The notes below the pieces were generated by a model. It saw nothing but the letters and a program-made list of their open reading frames with translations, was not told where the DNA came from and did not search any database. Positions 1 to 12,040 of a DNA stretch of 64,000 nt are shown in pieces. The DNA is from Symsagittifera roscoffensis. Its lineage: Eukaryota > Xenacoelomorpha > Acoela > Convolutidae. Where the stretch lies: assembly GCF_963678635.1 (NCBI RefSeq), contig NC_087063.1:79133617-79197616 (forward strand), in the 5' to 3' direction. Position 1 is the stretch's first letter. Each line of letters opens with the position of its first letter. The translations under genes were made by a program, and so were the position numbers.

Positions 1-175
1 CTACGTAAAGAAAATGTTGTTTGACGGACGAAAAACTCGTGATACCGATGAACCTCCAAACTGCAATTAACAATAGAATCCACGCTTTCACTACGTGAAG
101 ACCAATATGTTTGATGCCGCAAAAGACGTCTAATATCCCTAAATTTACCGATCAGTAGCCTCAATAGCCGAGGAC

Positions 176-1293
176 TGCCCAGAATGCACCGCCGCCGGCA
201 AGAACTTGAAACCCAATTAAAGTGAGAAGCAGCTTGGAAATATACCTGAACCGAGGGAGCCCAACCAATCAGTTCAACTTGATTTTTGGGGCCCTAATAA
301 CTATTTAAATGAATCCCAGAAAAACATGTTAGTGGCGGTCGATCGGTTCTCTCATTGGCCACCGGCGATGGTCTGTGGAAAAAACCGGTCTGATGATAAA
401 ACAATGAAATTTTTGAAAAGTTATATAATAAACCACGGGGTGCCAAGGAAGATTCACGTGAACCAGGGGACGAGTTTAATGTCGAACGAAATTAGAGCAT
501 TCTGTAATGGGGAGGGTATTGAAATCATAAAACTACCAGAAAAAGATCACCGGGCAACTGTGTGCGTGGAGCGCACCATTGGTAGTCTTAAAAACTCAAT
601 ACTGATTTCCGTCCAAGAAAACCATCCCGAACCTCTGGAGAAAATTATCGAAAGGGCCCTTGGTGCTCTCACTTTTTTGAAGAATGCGACACTAAAAATC
701 TCGCCATCCGAGGCGCACCACGGTCGCGAAGCAAACACTGTCCTAAGAAATCTTACGAAAAAAACCATCTCTCCAAAATCTGGATTGGTCGCGAGTAATA
801 AAACGAAAAAAGCTTGCTTAGATGACGCCACCCAAACGTGAGGGACGTGCCAAACCCTCCTGATCCAAACTGGGGCGTGAGGTCAGATCTGGCGTACGAT
901 CGCAAACATAGAAGCCACGCGCGTAAGCTGACAAATGCGCAAACGGAAACTCTGGACGAGGAACCGTCCATAATGAAATCCGCAGACAAGAGCGGACAAC
1001 CGGGACCCTCTGGATTGTTATTCCAGCGAATCAGAAACCAGAATCTGAAAAAGTATAAGCAATTCCATTCTAAAGTCAAAGCAGAAAGTGCTCATTCGTT
1101 AAGTTTAAATGACGGGGTTGTTCTTAGAAAATCGGGGGTGGCCATGAAGCCAAAATCGAAGAAACCAAAAGCGGCCCTACCACAAGCGATCCTACCACCA
1201 CCGTTTCCGCGCGAAGTGAAAGAACGGGCAACAAAATTGCAGCTACCGAAAAACAGCAGCGAACCAAACCGGGCACGGATTCGAAAACAGTGA
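176..1293 (+). pseudogene. Ty3/gypsy-type integrase remnant
   Basis: Decayed integrase of an LTR retrotransposon. A CPEC motif near 176-187 is the cysteine half of the HHCC zinc finger. An in-frame TAA at 218-220 follows, then the DDE core opens in the same frame, with QLDFWGP near 270-290, VAVDRFSHWP near 332 and an NHGVPRKIHVNQGT stretch around the second acidic position. The family normally has a D-N-G core there, so the catalytic context is altered. The core frame ends at 839-841, and the C-terminal basic tail (GVVLRKSGVA near 1117-1145) continues only after a frameshift near 838. One stop plus one frameshift make it dead. The 5' part of the element lies outside the window. Family assignment follows from motif order and spacing and is inferred without a search. 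Confidence 0.8.
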
Positions 1294-2250
1294 AGATCTA
1301 CCGATTATCTCGGTCAAACGGACAGTTAAAACATCCGCGGAGGCACAAGCAGGATCAGCACAAACGAGCGAACAAGCAACGAGACAGCATCAAGAAGGAG
1401 CGGAAGAAAAAGAACAGCCGTGACGAAAATGGGAGGGGTGATGATCAATTTCATCAACAAGAATGATAAAGAGGGGGAAAAGTAACTCAGAAACTCAAAC
1501 TGAAAAACAAAACTTTTTAAAGCCCAAGGAGAGGGTTGGTCATTATTGGAATAAAACCTCAAAAATCTTATCACCACTAAGTGATCCTTCAATTGCTAAA
1601 AATCCGATGTTAATAAAATTGTTCAGTATCTTCAAAACGTTTCAGTCAGTATTTTTCGTCAGCTAACACTTGCAATCAACATCCAGTAGTCACATTTTTC
1701 AGTCATTTAACCTTTCATCTATTGAAGGGGAACTTACAGCCATCAATCAACTGTCAATCGTGGTGCTAATGAGTCTGTTAGCAGGTGCTGTCCTTGGCAT
1801 ATCCTGTCACCCTTGGTTGACCTCCAGTGTTACTCTTATTGTTAACTTTGTGAAATCAAGTTGCTTATCATTTGGAATTTACATATTGAACAATCAGCCT
1901 TTTCAACAGAGGTTTGAGTCACGACTGCAAGTTGTTTAATATGCTATCACTCGACCTCTTCCGACGATAGTTTGGGGCATCTAATTTTGCGCGGAGGACA
2001 AAAATAAAAAGAAATAAAACACGCGAATACAAAGTTACTCCTCAATTTTAGTGGTCGGAACAAAAAGTCAAAAAGGCTTGAAAAAATCAACCTATGGTTA
2101 CTATTGAAACACTAATCACTGTATATCCTGTTCCGTGTACAAACACAGCGGAGCAATGCGCAGCAATAGTTTTGTCCAAACCAGCAATCAAATTATTTCA
2201 ATTGACTGTGTTGTACTAAATAATTTGTTCATATTGATGATTCTTTTTCG
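1294..2250. other. Probable 3' flank of the gypsy remnant; no gene
   Basis: A lysine/glutamine-rich reading continues weakly to about 1426. A purine run at about 1466-1482 (AAAGAGGGGGAAAAG) could be the element's polypurine tract, which would put a 3' LTR just downstream, but no second LTR copy is visible to confirm it. The short ORF at 1670-1939 has no recognisable domain and is not annotated. Confidence 0.35.
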
Positions 2251-2253
2251 GAT

Positions 2254-2311
2254 CTACTTAAAAATTGCCCCCCCCCTTTTAAGAAAGGGGGGCAATTGTT
2301 AAGTAGATTAA
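2254..2311. repeat. Hairpin with about 25-bp stems
   Basis: The arm GATCTACTTAAAAATTGCCC (from 2256) and a complementary arm ending in GTTAAGTAGATT pair around a short loop with C and G runs. It is almost perfect, so it is young or maintained. It abuts the foldback repeat at 2323-2565. Confidence 0.8.
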
Positions 2312-2322
2312 CGCATTTTCGA

Positions 2323-2565
2323 ACAATCAGAATGCAGCAAAATTCTAATTCTCAATAGAAAGCTCTGTGCTAATTTACTGTTTTTATTAATAGGGGTGGC
2401 AATTCTTAAGTAATTCCAATTTTTCGACTAATTTAAATCGGACTGTTTCGTAATCTAAAATTACTGGATCTACTAAACAACTCTTCCCATATGGTATTTA
2501 CTTAAGAATCTCCACCCCTATGATTAAATACAGTAAATTAGCACAGGGCTGCATTCTGATTGGTA
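2323..2565. repeat. Foldback (MITE-like) inverted repeat
   Basis: Left arm about 2323-2413 and right arm about 2498-2565 are imperfect reverse complements. They share a core that reads AGTAAATTAGCACAG on the right and its complement on the left, plus the ends CTTAAGAAT and GGGGTGG. The left arm carries a roughly 25-bp insertion relative to the right. No coding capacity is seen between the arms. This is the structure of a non-autonomous foldback element; no target-site duplication was identified. Confidence 0.6.
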
Positions 2566-2599
2566 GAAAAATCAGCATGCTTTATCCATTTAAAAATCT

Positions 2600-5150
2600 C
2601 CCTCCCTTTCTTGTTAAGGAAATACAAATTATCGGCCATACAAGATTTTCAGGTCGAACTTTATTCTCTTTAGGTCGAAAAGAAAATAGGTCGAAAAATA
2701 AGTCGCGGCATGGTCGACAAGTTAGTTGCCATTGAACTTTTGGGGAGGCGAACTCAGGTCTACGGCGTCCAAGCCTGCCCAGCTAGCCATTATAATTTTT
2801 TGCTCTCGAACTTGTACTTTACTTACATAAGCTCTTTCTTTGGCGTAGTCACAATCGGCCAAAATAAGTAGCCAGATAATCGAAGACTAACTCGCGGCTA
2901 GGTCGAAAAATGCTTGATAATTGTGTTTGACACTTTTAAGCTCTTGTAATCCGAAATTTTATTAGATCTTACCTGCAACGCAAAACCCCAATAGCACAAA
3001 GGCATTGAGCCGCAACAGAACTTCCATGAAGCAAGCTCAAAAAATGTAAGACATATTAACTTCTATATGATTTCAAGAAAAAATTTAAACGTGATTTTAA
3101 CAAAATTTGATTAAGTTTTTTGTGTTGCAGTTGAAGATTATTGAATTATGTGGTTTTACAGTCCAATAATTAGTAAAATATCTTTTCGGTATTACTGAGA
3201 GCCTTTGAGTGGGTTGAACTCACCTCAGATTTGATTGTTCGACAGAAGTTGTTACGAAACACACCGACGAATGATTAACTTGGCAGCACTGCTTACGGTG
3301 TTAAGATTATGATGACTGATCAATCTATCATCTCGATCAGAGCTCTGTTAGTACAGAACGCAAAAGCTAACCATTTTGTTTTTTTATGATTTTTCCAAAC
3401 TTTTATTACACTTTTAAAAAATTTGCAATAATTTATTAAAAGTTTAAAATATTGGAGTCTTAGGCAGAAAGCAGAAACGTGCGGATATTTCTTATAAGAT
3501 CAATCTTAATGAAAAATAAATAATTGAGAACCGAAATTTAATTAAAAAACCTAAATCAGAATACCTCGGTTGATCTTCTATTAAATTTTGGTGATCCTGA
3601 TTTTTCATTTTTGATGAACTATATCGATTTCGATTCTCAAATTATTGAGTCTCAATGTTTTCAATCAGGTTTTACTTACAGTTTTTTAACAAAGTTTTTT
3701 CTGACACTGAATCACCAAATCATGTTTTCTAGGTTTTCATGTTGATTTGCCCGATTCGTTCGATCGATGTTTAACAACTGAATTTGCAGTAAACTGCATT
3801 TTCAACAATTCAATCTGAAGCCAATTCAAAGCTATTTTGACAGATGAGCATTGAAAATCGCCTTGGAAATCGGTTTTTACAATTTTAAATTTTTAAGGAA
3901 ACAATTGGAAAAGACAATATTTCATCGTAGCAGCAATATGTTTTGTAGGAAACAATTAGAAAACACAATATTTCATCATAGAATCCCGAAATTTTAGATT
4001 TAATTTTTTAAACGGAAGCGACTACTGAGGATCTTTCAATAATACTTCAAACTATTCAGTCAAATTTATTACTTGACACAAATGTGTTTTTTTGTTTTGC
4101 TATATGGAACAAATAATAAGCATTTTTTTCATTTAGAAAAACAGCAAACCTCAATTTGAAAAAACTTTCGAATTAGGCAAAGGTAACATTAGATATTTGA
4201 AAGATAAACTACAAATATTGTTAAACGCAAAAAAAAAATAAAAAAAATTAACTTTTAAATTTCATGACAACAATATAGTCGTTCATGAAAAAACGTAGAT
4301 GTTTGTAGTTTTATAAAATACCTCGATGATTTTGAACAGCTGTAGTGATTTCTTTTTTGTCTGGGAAAATTAAGCTTGAAAAGAGACGCAAAATGAGGAA
4401 ATGAAGCAGTAGTTTGTTTAAGAAACATTTTGGCACAATAATTTGTGTTCAACTCTTTTACTTCATTAGACAGAAAATTTGCTGAAAAACAGCAAAATCG
4501 TACGATAATAGCTTCAATTCTTATGAAACTATGGATCTCCTTTTTTAGTTACGAGACAAAAAAACATGTTTAACAGAAAGGAAGCTCAGTTTATATAACT
4601 AAACTTATCTTTGCTTATTGAGGTTTCACCCCACTGGAAAATCTTCCTAATCGAGAGCAATCAGTATGGTAATATTTCTAATTAATTTTTCCTATGTGAC
4701 TTGAAACTAATTGCAACGGTTTTTGTGACTGAGGTTTAATAGGACCGGCATATCGCATGAAACACGAGAACAGTGGTGCAGATGATTGAAGGTGATTGAG
4801 AGCTACAGAAAGAGTGGTTTGATAACCGCGGAAGATTTTGTTTTTTAATCGGATACTTTTTTCAGCATCTCACCGAGTCGTAACACTTAAACTTTTTCAA
4901 AATTAGTTGAGGATATTGGGATGCGACCGTGTGCTGGATATATTGAGCATTGTATTATCTGAGTAAACAGTTTTTTGTAACGAAGCTTTGTTAATAAATA
5001 ACCCTAACTTAATGCGCTAGGAACGACAAACTGCTAAAATTTTTGATGGAGATTGTAATTCATTAGAAAGAAAAGGTCAACTTCTCCAAAATTTGACTCA
5101 ATCGACGAGTAGACAACAAAACACCATCTCAGCTGCTAATTGCTTAATAG
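2600..5150. other. AT-rich intergenic stretch, nothing recognised
   Basis: No ORF with domain-like content, no tandem array and no clear repeat boundary were seen. The short minus ORF at 4255-4452 looks like chance. Confidence 0.5.
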
Positions 5151-5156
5151 AAACAG

Positions 5157-5533
5157 TGAGTTAATTTCTAGGATCAACTCATAGAGTAATTTCAGATAAG
5201 GTACACCGTCTGTTCGTCACGCTATCTTATTTTTGGCCGGATAGATTCGCGCAACTTCTTAGTCTAATACCGATCTTAATCTTACTCTTATATCTCTTAG
5301 TCTCAATAGATCTAGAGTATACTGGTTTTGTTACGAGTCGGTGTCTTGGAGAAAGCAACTAAGTTGTAAGTTAAATTCAAATCTCTCTGGTGCTGAAATT
5401 ACAAGTGATTTCAGCACTTACAAATAAGTGGGTTGTTAGTTTGATAGAGTGTGATTGGTTAGTCTTTAAAATAGTATAGGGATAAAATATCTAAATTATA
5501 ACCAATAACAAATTATAGTTTGGATCTGGTTCC
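5157..5533 (+). repeat. LTR-like dispersed repeat, full copy
   Basis: About 377 bp, starting near TGAGTTAATTTCTAGG and ending GATCTGGTTCCA. Two more copies lie in this window: 8204-8270 (shares both ends but lacks about 310 bp of the middle) and 59753-60008 (lacks the left end). The common right end, TAGTTTGGATCTGGTTCCA followed by unrelated sequence in each copy, defines a real element boundary. The middle contains a palindrome at 5390-5417. A solo-LTR nature is an inference; no paired internal region is proven. Confidence 0.6.
5390..5417. promoter_or_regulatory. Palindrome within the LTR-like repeat
   Basis: GTGCTGAAAT and ATTTCAGCAC form a 10-bp stem. The equivalent site in the copy at 59874-59901 is GTGTTGAAAC paired with GTTTCAACAC. 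The two copies differ at two stem positions and both differences are matched on the opposite arm, so pairing is kept. Confidence 0.65.
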
Positions 5534-7083
5534 ACCCATCCGGGGTTTACAGAGTTTTTTTAATCCTTTGACTTCTATCTGTAATGGAGGATGGATGATG
5601 ATCGTTTGTATTTCGCGGGCATCATTTCTATTCCGTTCATGGAGAAGGAAGCTCCAGAAAAAAAGAATAGTGGATATCGTTTTGTCCTTCAACAATGACT
5701 GTGATCGTCAACAAAATCAATCTGATTTCCAAATGATTTGTTATGATCGTTTGTTCTTGTTCGGCGGAGAACTGACTGTGTTTCGACCTTGTTTGGGAAT
5801 GGCGTGAAGATCGAAAATGGAGGGAATGCATTGTAACTCGGATCTTTACGTATACTTGAACATCGAGGTGGTCATTGGTCTAATTCAATGAAGTCCTTTA
5901 CTGCGAAGTCAAGTCGTACTTCAAATCCTTTGAATTGTGATTGTGGATGGATATCGGTTGTGTTTAGCCATTCTGTAAATTGAGTGTGAGGGGGTCGTCT
6001 AGTTTTTTGATGCTCGTCTTCGTGATCGTGGGTGATCTATATACTGCATTATATAATTTACATATATACATTTTTTGTTAATTCTGGTTTTTTAGTTATG
6101 ATCTTTGATTAGTTCTTATCGCAAAAGCGTTTTTATTTAGTTCTGTTGTTTTTAAAGAGTTACTCACCCTTGAGTAGCTCTCGTCAAAATAGAGAGTGGG
6201 TCACAAAGCGTGTTCTCTACCACCGTGGGTTAGGCCGGCTATTAAGCATGCTCAGGACGTCCTCTACTGGTGGGTTAGGCCAGGAGTGAGGGTATGAATG
6301 CATGCTAGTTTATTGTGGGGTCCTGTTTTGTGTTAACCTTTTATGTTGTGTTTGTTACTGGTTATTCCTTTTGTTGTTTGGTTCTGTCCTTTTTTCAAAA
6401 ATCAAAGTGCTTGGTTTGGGTTTGTCTTGAGAATTTTTGGCGTTTAATTATTTATTATTTAGACTTGTCAATAGTCTTCAAAAGAATAAATTATCCAGTT
6501 CTTAAGCTGATTTAATCCGGTTTGAGTACCGTGGGTTTTCTTTTCTTAGTCATGCTGTTAGTTTGTGGTTTATTGTGTTTAGTAAGCTGCGTTGATTAGT
6601 ATGGATGATTATATAATTCCTTTCCAACCGGGTTAAAAGAAAGTTTGAAACTTGTTATTACTCGTTTGAGTTGTTGTTAGTGAAAGTTAAAACTTGAATT
6701 TCATTTTTTTATACAATTCGCCGTGGGCGAGTTGTGCGAATTCGGATAGAATTTGTGTGCAAGTGAACATAAAGAAGCGTCTTTCAAAAGGTTAGTACTG
6801 CTTTCTTTTGTATAAATTTACTACTTGAAGTTTTTAATTTACTGCTTTGTCGGGATTGAAATTATGATTTTATTTTCATTGTATTTAGATTTACTACATT
6901 GGCGACGGCATATGGGAGAATTTATAATACTTTTTTTACTGTGGGGAAGAAATTTTACTGCATCATTCAGTGCGGTTTGTTAATAGAAGTTTATAGTTTA
7001 TAAAAAGTTTTGAATTTATTTTTGGTTTTTCGTCTTTGTAGATGATCGTTATTTGAAGACTAAAGAAAAAGAAAAAAAATTTC
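5534..7083. other. Interior between two LTR-like repeats, mostly non-coding
   Basis: No convincing coding frame. Small structures are present: a GAGTTACTCA/TGAGTAGCTC hairpin at 6157-6180, a GGTGGGTTAGGCC-like motif twice (near 6224 and 6269), and an imperfect hairpin ACAATTCGCC/GGCGAGTTGT near 6713-6735. Confidence 0.35.
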
Positions 7084-8070
7084 CTAGAATCCGTGAGGGA
7101 AAACATCGTGGATGACATCAGATGTGGTTAGTAGCTTTGCTAACATGCGAATGATATTTTTAGTCTGAAGCAGTGACCAAAGCAATTGGAGTGCCTTAAT
7201 GGTTTTTAGTTCTTCAGTGCCAATGGAAAATTCGTAAGATGTGTTTTGGATTAAATTAAAAAGCTTGTGATTATATTTAGTATTGTGTACAGATTCTAAA
7301 ATTGGTACTTCGATAGGTTGAATGTATTCGTGCGGGACAATTAGTGGTCGGGATTCTTCTGCACTGAAGGTTTTGGTGAGGGGACAGAATATATATACAT
7401 CTGGGTGATGGGATCATAGTTACGGTGTATGCCTTGGAACTTAGTGTTTGTAATGCAATATGTGAAATTAAGAAAAAATGGTGATGTGCATTTAGAGTTA
7501 ATGAATTGATATCGATGATGGGGTTGTCGTGATGGTGTATGTAAATCAAAATGATTTTATATGAATCTATAGTAAGTGTAAGTATGCGTTTGGTTAGTTC
7601 GTAACATGATGTCGTGTGAACAGTGCAAATTACGTACTTTGGGTGTGATGAAGTGGAAGGTTAGTGAAAAGTATTCAAATTTTTTCATAAAATGATTTAT
7701 ATGCTCGAGTGTCACAAAGTGTTTCTGAAATGATGTGATCATGTTTGTTATCGAGTGAATTTAGTGTGAATAGATAAGCTGTTTTGATGAAAAACTTTTC
7801 GGTTAATTGCAGATTAGCAAACTGATCGTCGTCGAGGAATTGATCTTGGTTAGATCTGATGGTATTGTGATCATAGTATTCGCTGAAATACTCGTTAGCT
7901 CGATGTGCTGTGAATGTTCTTAATAGCTTTTTGTATCCTACGTGTGTGAATTGTCGAATAGTTATTGCTGTAGTTAGTCTGAAGAGTTCATTTTTATTTC
8001 TTTCTATTTTCTGTGGTGAGTTAATGAGTGGTAAAGCAAGCGGTTTGAAAAATGATAATATGTGGTCCAA
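7084..8070 (-). pseudogene. Frame-broken coding stretch, unknown product
   Basis: On the minus strand, coding-like sequence passes through different frames: 8070-7675 (131 codons), then a frame covering about 7742-7557, and finally an open run of about 105 codons from roughly 7400 to the stop at 7084-7086. The last run includes ESVHNTKYNHKLF and the helical stretch TIKALQLLWSLLQTKN, and crosses the position where the neighbouring frame stops (7277). Several one-base indels would explain the pattern. It sits between two LTR-like repeats, so it is probably the inner coding part of that element. No family is recognised; an envelope-like product is one possibility without direct support. Confidence 0.4.
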
Positions 8071-8203
8071 TGGAGTGTAGGGATTAAAACATGCTCATCG
8101 ACACAGTTGGGTTGTTCAGTGTTAGGGTCGGAGTCGGTATATGTATATCGGGGGAAGATATTGGGGGAAGATATACGGATATTGCCTCACTGGTCGCACC
8201 AGA

Positions 8204-8270
8204 TGAGTTAAGTTCTAGGGTCAACTCATAGAGTAATTCCAGATAGGGTTATAGTTTGGGTCTGGTTCCA
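8204..8270 (+). repeat. LTR-like repeat, internally deleted copy
   Basis: The left 45 bp (TGAGTTAAGTTCTAGGGTCA onwards) and the right 25 bp (TATAGTTTGGGTCTGGTTCC) of the repeat at 5157-5533 are joined directly, losing the middle including the palindrome. Confidence 0.65.
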
Positions 8271-8689
8271 ATAGGGAATTTAAAAAACACGAAAATTTTG
8301 GAGTCTAATCATTACTCCATGTTAGGGCGTTCTATAATTGATTTCTTGGTTCCCTCTATCATATTTGTACCAAACAGCGGTAATATTACGCTGGGATCTC
8401 CGGTACGGCATTTAGAATTATAATGCTCCCGAGTTTTGGTCATATGGCGATTCTTAAGTGTTACTATAAACCAATTTTTGTCAGTTATTATGTTCCGATT
8501 GCTTTTTCAAAATCTATAAGTTAATGACCTCAGTATTACGCTACTAAATAGTTTTAGCTGCTTGCATGTTATAATCAGATAAAAAGAAAATTCAATGAAT
8601 CTAAATGAATCAATGCCAATTTTGACAAAACACTGTTTTTGACCTTGTGTTTTAATTATTCTTTTGTACAATGAATCTGATTTTGGAAC

Positions 8690-9250
8690 CCGCTCCATCT
8701 GACTTTTTATCCAGCCATTTTTATCTAGCCAAAAATATATATTTCACCTGTAATCACCCGTAAAGTTATAGGGGTGTGAAGATTGCCATTTGGGCCAATT
8801 TGCGACAATTAACGCGCGATATATTTCTCGCTATTTCTCGCTATTAGAAATCGATCAAAGTTGGTTGAAGCAGGCTTTTTAAAAATTTGCTCTGTTTTAA
8901 GGAGCAAATTCTATCACTTTGTTTTTTATATGGCGTGTGGGGGAAATGATTTTCAAAAAAATTACAATTTTTTTTCGATTTTTTTTCTATTTTTTTGAAA
9001 AGTTCATCGATTTTTGTCGAGCGAACGCTGCTTCATAGTTCTTAAATTGGCAGTCGGAACAGTCAGAGCTTCGCCAAGATACACGCAGTCTTGTTCTTTT
9101 TTAAAAAATTCTTCCAAGATTTGTAATCTCAGGATATTTTTGGTAATATCTTCTAAATTTGATGCTGACCTCAAGATGAGTTTTACGATGAGCTGCATTA
9201 GTTTTTTGCCCTGTCAATTAAATTGCAATCAATCGTGGTTTTTTTACTTT
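8690..9250 (+). repeat. Dispersed repeat, copy A (direct)
   Basis: Diagnostic blocks in order: a GCCA block near 8710, ACAATTAACGCGCGATATAT near 8806, ATATGGCGTGTGGGGG near 8928, TTGGCAGTCGGAACAGTCAG near 9047, and GATGCTGACCTCAAGATGAG near 9160. The same order is found in copies B and C. Confidence 0.65.
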
Positions 9251-9959
9251 TGAAAAAATTAACTGAGAAATTGATTGTTTTTATAAGGGTAAGACCGTCA
9301 TTATTCTGACGTCTGTTTTTTGAGTTTGAAAGCGTTTTTGAAAGAAAAAAATAAAGGTCCAAAAATTCGTCAGTTTTATTTTGCAAACCAAACCTATACG
9401 CAAGATCAAACACAAGGTTATGATTTTTTTGCATAATCAGTCAGTATTTGTATCAAGTAGATCGTCAAACTTTAGTTTGGAATTCAATGTCGTCTGGGGT
9501 AATGAACAGCCTGCCTTTAGTACACATTGAAACTGAATTGTGGATTTTGTAAAAGAAAAAAATCAAGGCTCTTTTGTTTGGTGAAAAATGATCAAAAACT
9601 AAATTGTTGAGACAGTCAACGCGCAATTCATTAACCGAAAACATTGTTCAAAACTGAGTTGAGGCATGCTATTGGACTATTTAATACTTTTCTTCATGCA
9701 AAGTATATCATTTTGTTTTTCAAATATCTCAATTCAATTTGGAACAATTTCTAAAACGAATTGAATCCCTGCTTATGCGTTATTAGCAGGAAATTCATCG
9801 CACTTTGTTCATTATAAATTGGCAATTTTTAAATTCCCATAACTTCACGAAAAATTTGTGGAAAGGTTTAGAGCTAACAATTGCTTTTTGTTTCGCATTT
9901 TGTTTATCCGAAAAAAGTACCCTTAAGCAAACTTTTATTTATAGCATTTTTGGGTTGCC

Positions 9960-10600
9960 TTTAAAGATCTATGTTCCGCCTGCCTTTATTTGTGAAAGGG
10001 TGGTTTTTTTCAGTCAAAATTCGACTTTTTAACTAGCCATTGTTGACAAATTTTTTCTTATCTCAGCCAAAATAAATTGTTGTCCTGGGCTCAATTTAAA
10101 AAACAAATTTCAACTGTGATTATTTCCGTAAATTTTTGAGGGTTTCAACAATTTGGCCAACTTGGCCATTCAGGACAATTAACGCGCAATATATTTCGCA
10201 CTATTAATGCGTAAGCGGAGATTTAATCAGTTTCAGAAATTGATCCAAGTTGGTTTAAGCACGCTTATTTGCCTCGGTTGATTTGTTACTAGGAGAAAAA
10301 TCTATCACTTTGTACTTTATATGGCGTGTGGGGATTTGAATTTCCAAAAGATCTCATTTATTTTGAATTTTTTTTTAATTCATCAATTTTCATCAAGCGA
10401 ACACTTCTGCATAAATTTTAAAATGGCAGTCAGATCATTTAGGGCTCAGCCCTGATACGAGTAGTCTTCTTCATTTTATAGTTTTTCTTTTAAAAATTGT
10501 AATCTTATGAACACTTTTGATAATACCCCTAAATTTGATGCTGACCTCATGATGAGTTCTTACAATGAGCTGCAATAATTTTGATATTTTACAATGAGAT
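9960..10600 (+). repeat. Dispersed repeat, copy B (direct)
   Basis: Matches copy A block by block: AACTAGCCATTGTTGAC near 10031, GGACAATTAACGCGCAATAT near 10173, ATATGGCGTGTGGGG near 10319, ATGGCAGTCAGATCAT near 10423, and GATGCTGACCTCATGATGAG near 10538. It is most complete at its left end. A fragment of the same kind may lie near 9770-9830. Confidence 0.65.
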
Positions 10601-11019
10601 GCAATATTTAAAAATTTATTATTTTTTCTTTCTTACAATCAGAATATTGTTTTTAGATTATAACTGCTCCATTGACCTTAAAAGGCAGTCAGAACTTTCA
10701 GGGTTCCACCAAGCATTTTTGCCAAGAATTTTTTAAAGATAGGTTCATTAGTCATTTTGAAAAACGAACGTGATGGAAAAAGAAAGATAGCTGTAGTCAA
10801 TAGTTATCAATTGGTTATGCTTTTTTCAGACATACTGATTGATTTGGAAAAGCTAGCAACCTGAAAAATCTTATGAGTGTTTTGATTTGTTCCGTTTCTT
10901 CCCTAATGCAAAAAAAAAAGATTGCAAAAATGACAACAACAACAGTCATTGATTTTCTATGACGACCCAACGCAACGCATTTTGAATGCTAATTAGGAAC
11001 AAGGAAACAAACTTTTCAG

Positions 11020-12040
11020 TGACAAATTCAAGATATTCAAAGACTTGAGAAGAAGACTCTACCTATACGTCTGTACCCTTTTTGTTGATGGCGGAATGAT
11101 TAAAGTGGGCGGAAAAATCACTCAGAAACTAGATCTCACAGATGATCAGTGGGAACAAATTACGATACCAGAAAAATGACTGTTTTCATCTAAAATTACA
11201 CACATCTGAAGTACCTAGATACTCCCTTAAAAAGAGTGCCTGCCGATTGTTGACAAATTTTTGGATCGTAATCGCCTAAGCAGCCCTTTGTCACCCACAA
11301 AAAACTATGCGAAGTTCCACCGATGCAAACCACCATTGAAGGGAGACGATCTCAGAGAACAAAAAAGTCTTCAACTTCTTTCACTCACATTGGAGACAAT
11401 TTTGCTGGCCCTTTTGTAACACAAAATGACAAAAAAAAATGGATACTGATTTGGTTTTTTCTTTCGAAACAAAAACCATGTTTTTGGGGTTAAAAACTAG
11501 TTTCTCCCCACAGTGTTATACTGCTGCTCTGAGACGATTTGATGCTAGGTGTCTTACTCCAGTGACGATGCGCTTAGGCAATGGACTGCAGCTTTTGTGA
11601 ACCAAAAATGGGCTTCGGCAAATCAAACTAAGCCTTAGGAAAACATAAAAAAAACAATCAATGCTTAATGCTGCAGATGCAATCAAAATCGCTTGGAAAA
11701 AAGTGCTGCAAGTATCTACTATTTTTGGTGAAGTTTGGGAATTTGGGAATCTTGCCAAATCTCGTCTTAAAAAACTTATGGAGAAATTGTTTTCAAGTGA
11801 GAGGAAGTTCATACTTTACAATTCGACCTAGAAGCAATGCTCAATGCACGACCCTTCCTTGTAAATTCATATAACGTTGGTGATCTGCGGCCAAAATAAT
11901 TCCGACCAAAAAAATTGAAGTAGGTGAAGTAGATGATGTAGGTGATTTTGTTTATAGAAAAAAAACCAACCAACGTTAATTTGTTGAGGAAGTCAACACA
12001 GGAAGAGAATTTCAATGACAATCAATGAAAGACAAAACCA
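11020..12040 (+). pseudogene. BEL/Pao-type integrase remnant
   Basis: The reading is scattered over several frames but keeps the family order. It starts with a DGGMIKVGGKI segment (near 11088), as in the stretch before the BEL/Pao integrase. A zinc-binding region follows, ending with CEVPPMQTT (near 11308), then FTHIGDNFAGPF (near 11384-11420), the hallmark start of the catalytic core. Next is ALRRFDARCLTP (near 11524), and finally an EAMLNARPF segment near 11830. The second D of the usual GVDFAGP is N-like here, and many stops and shifts separate the blocks. Strong match to family motifs from knowledge; dead. Confidence 0.75.

Noticed and set aside
1670-1939. Envelope-like membrane ORF behind the gypsy integrase
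   Set aside because: 89 codons with one hydrophobic stretch only; no cysteine pattern or cleavage site.
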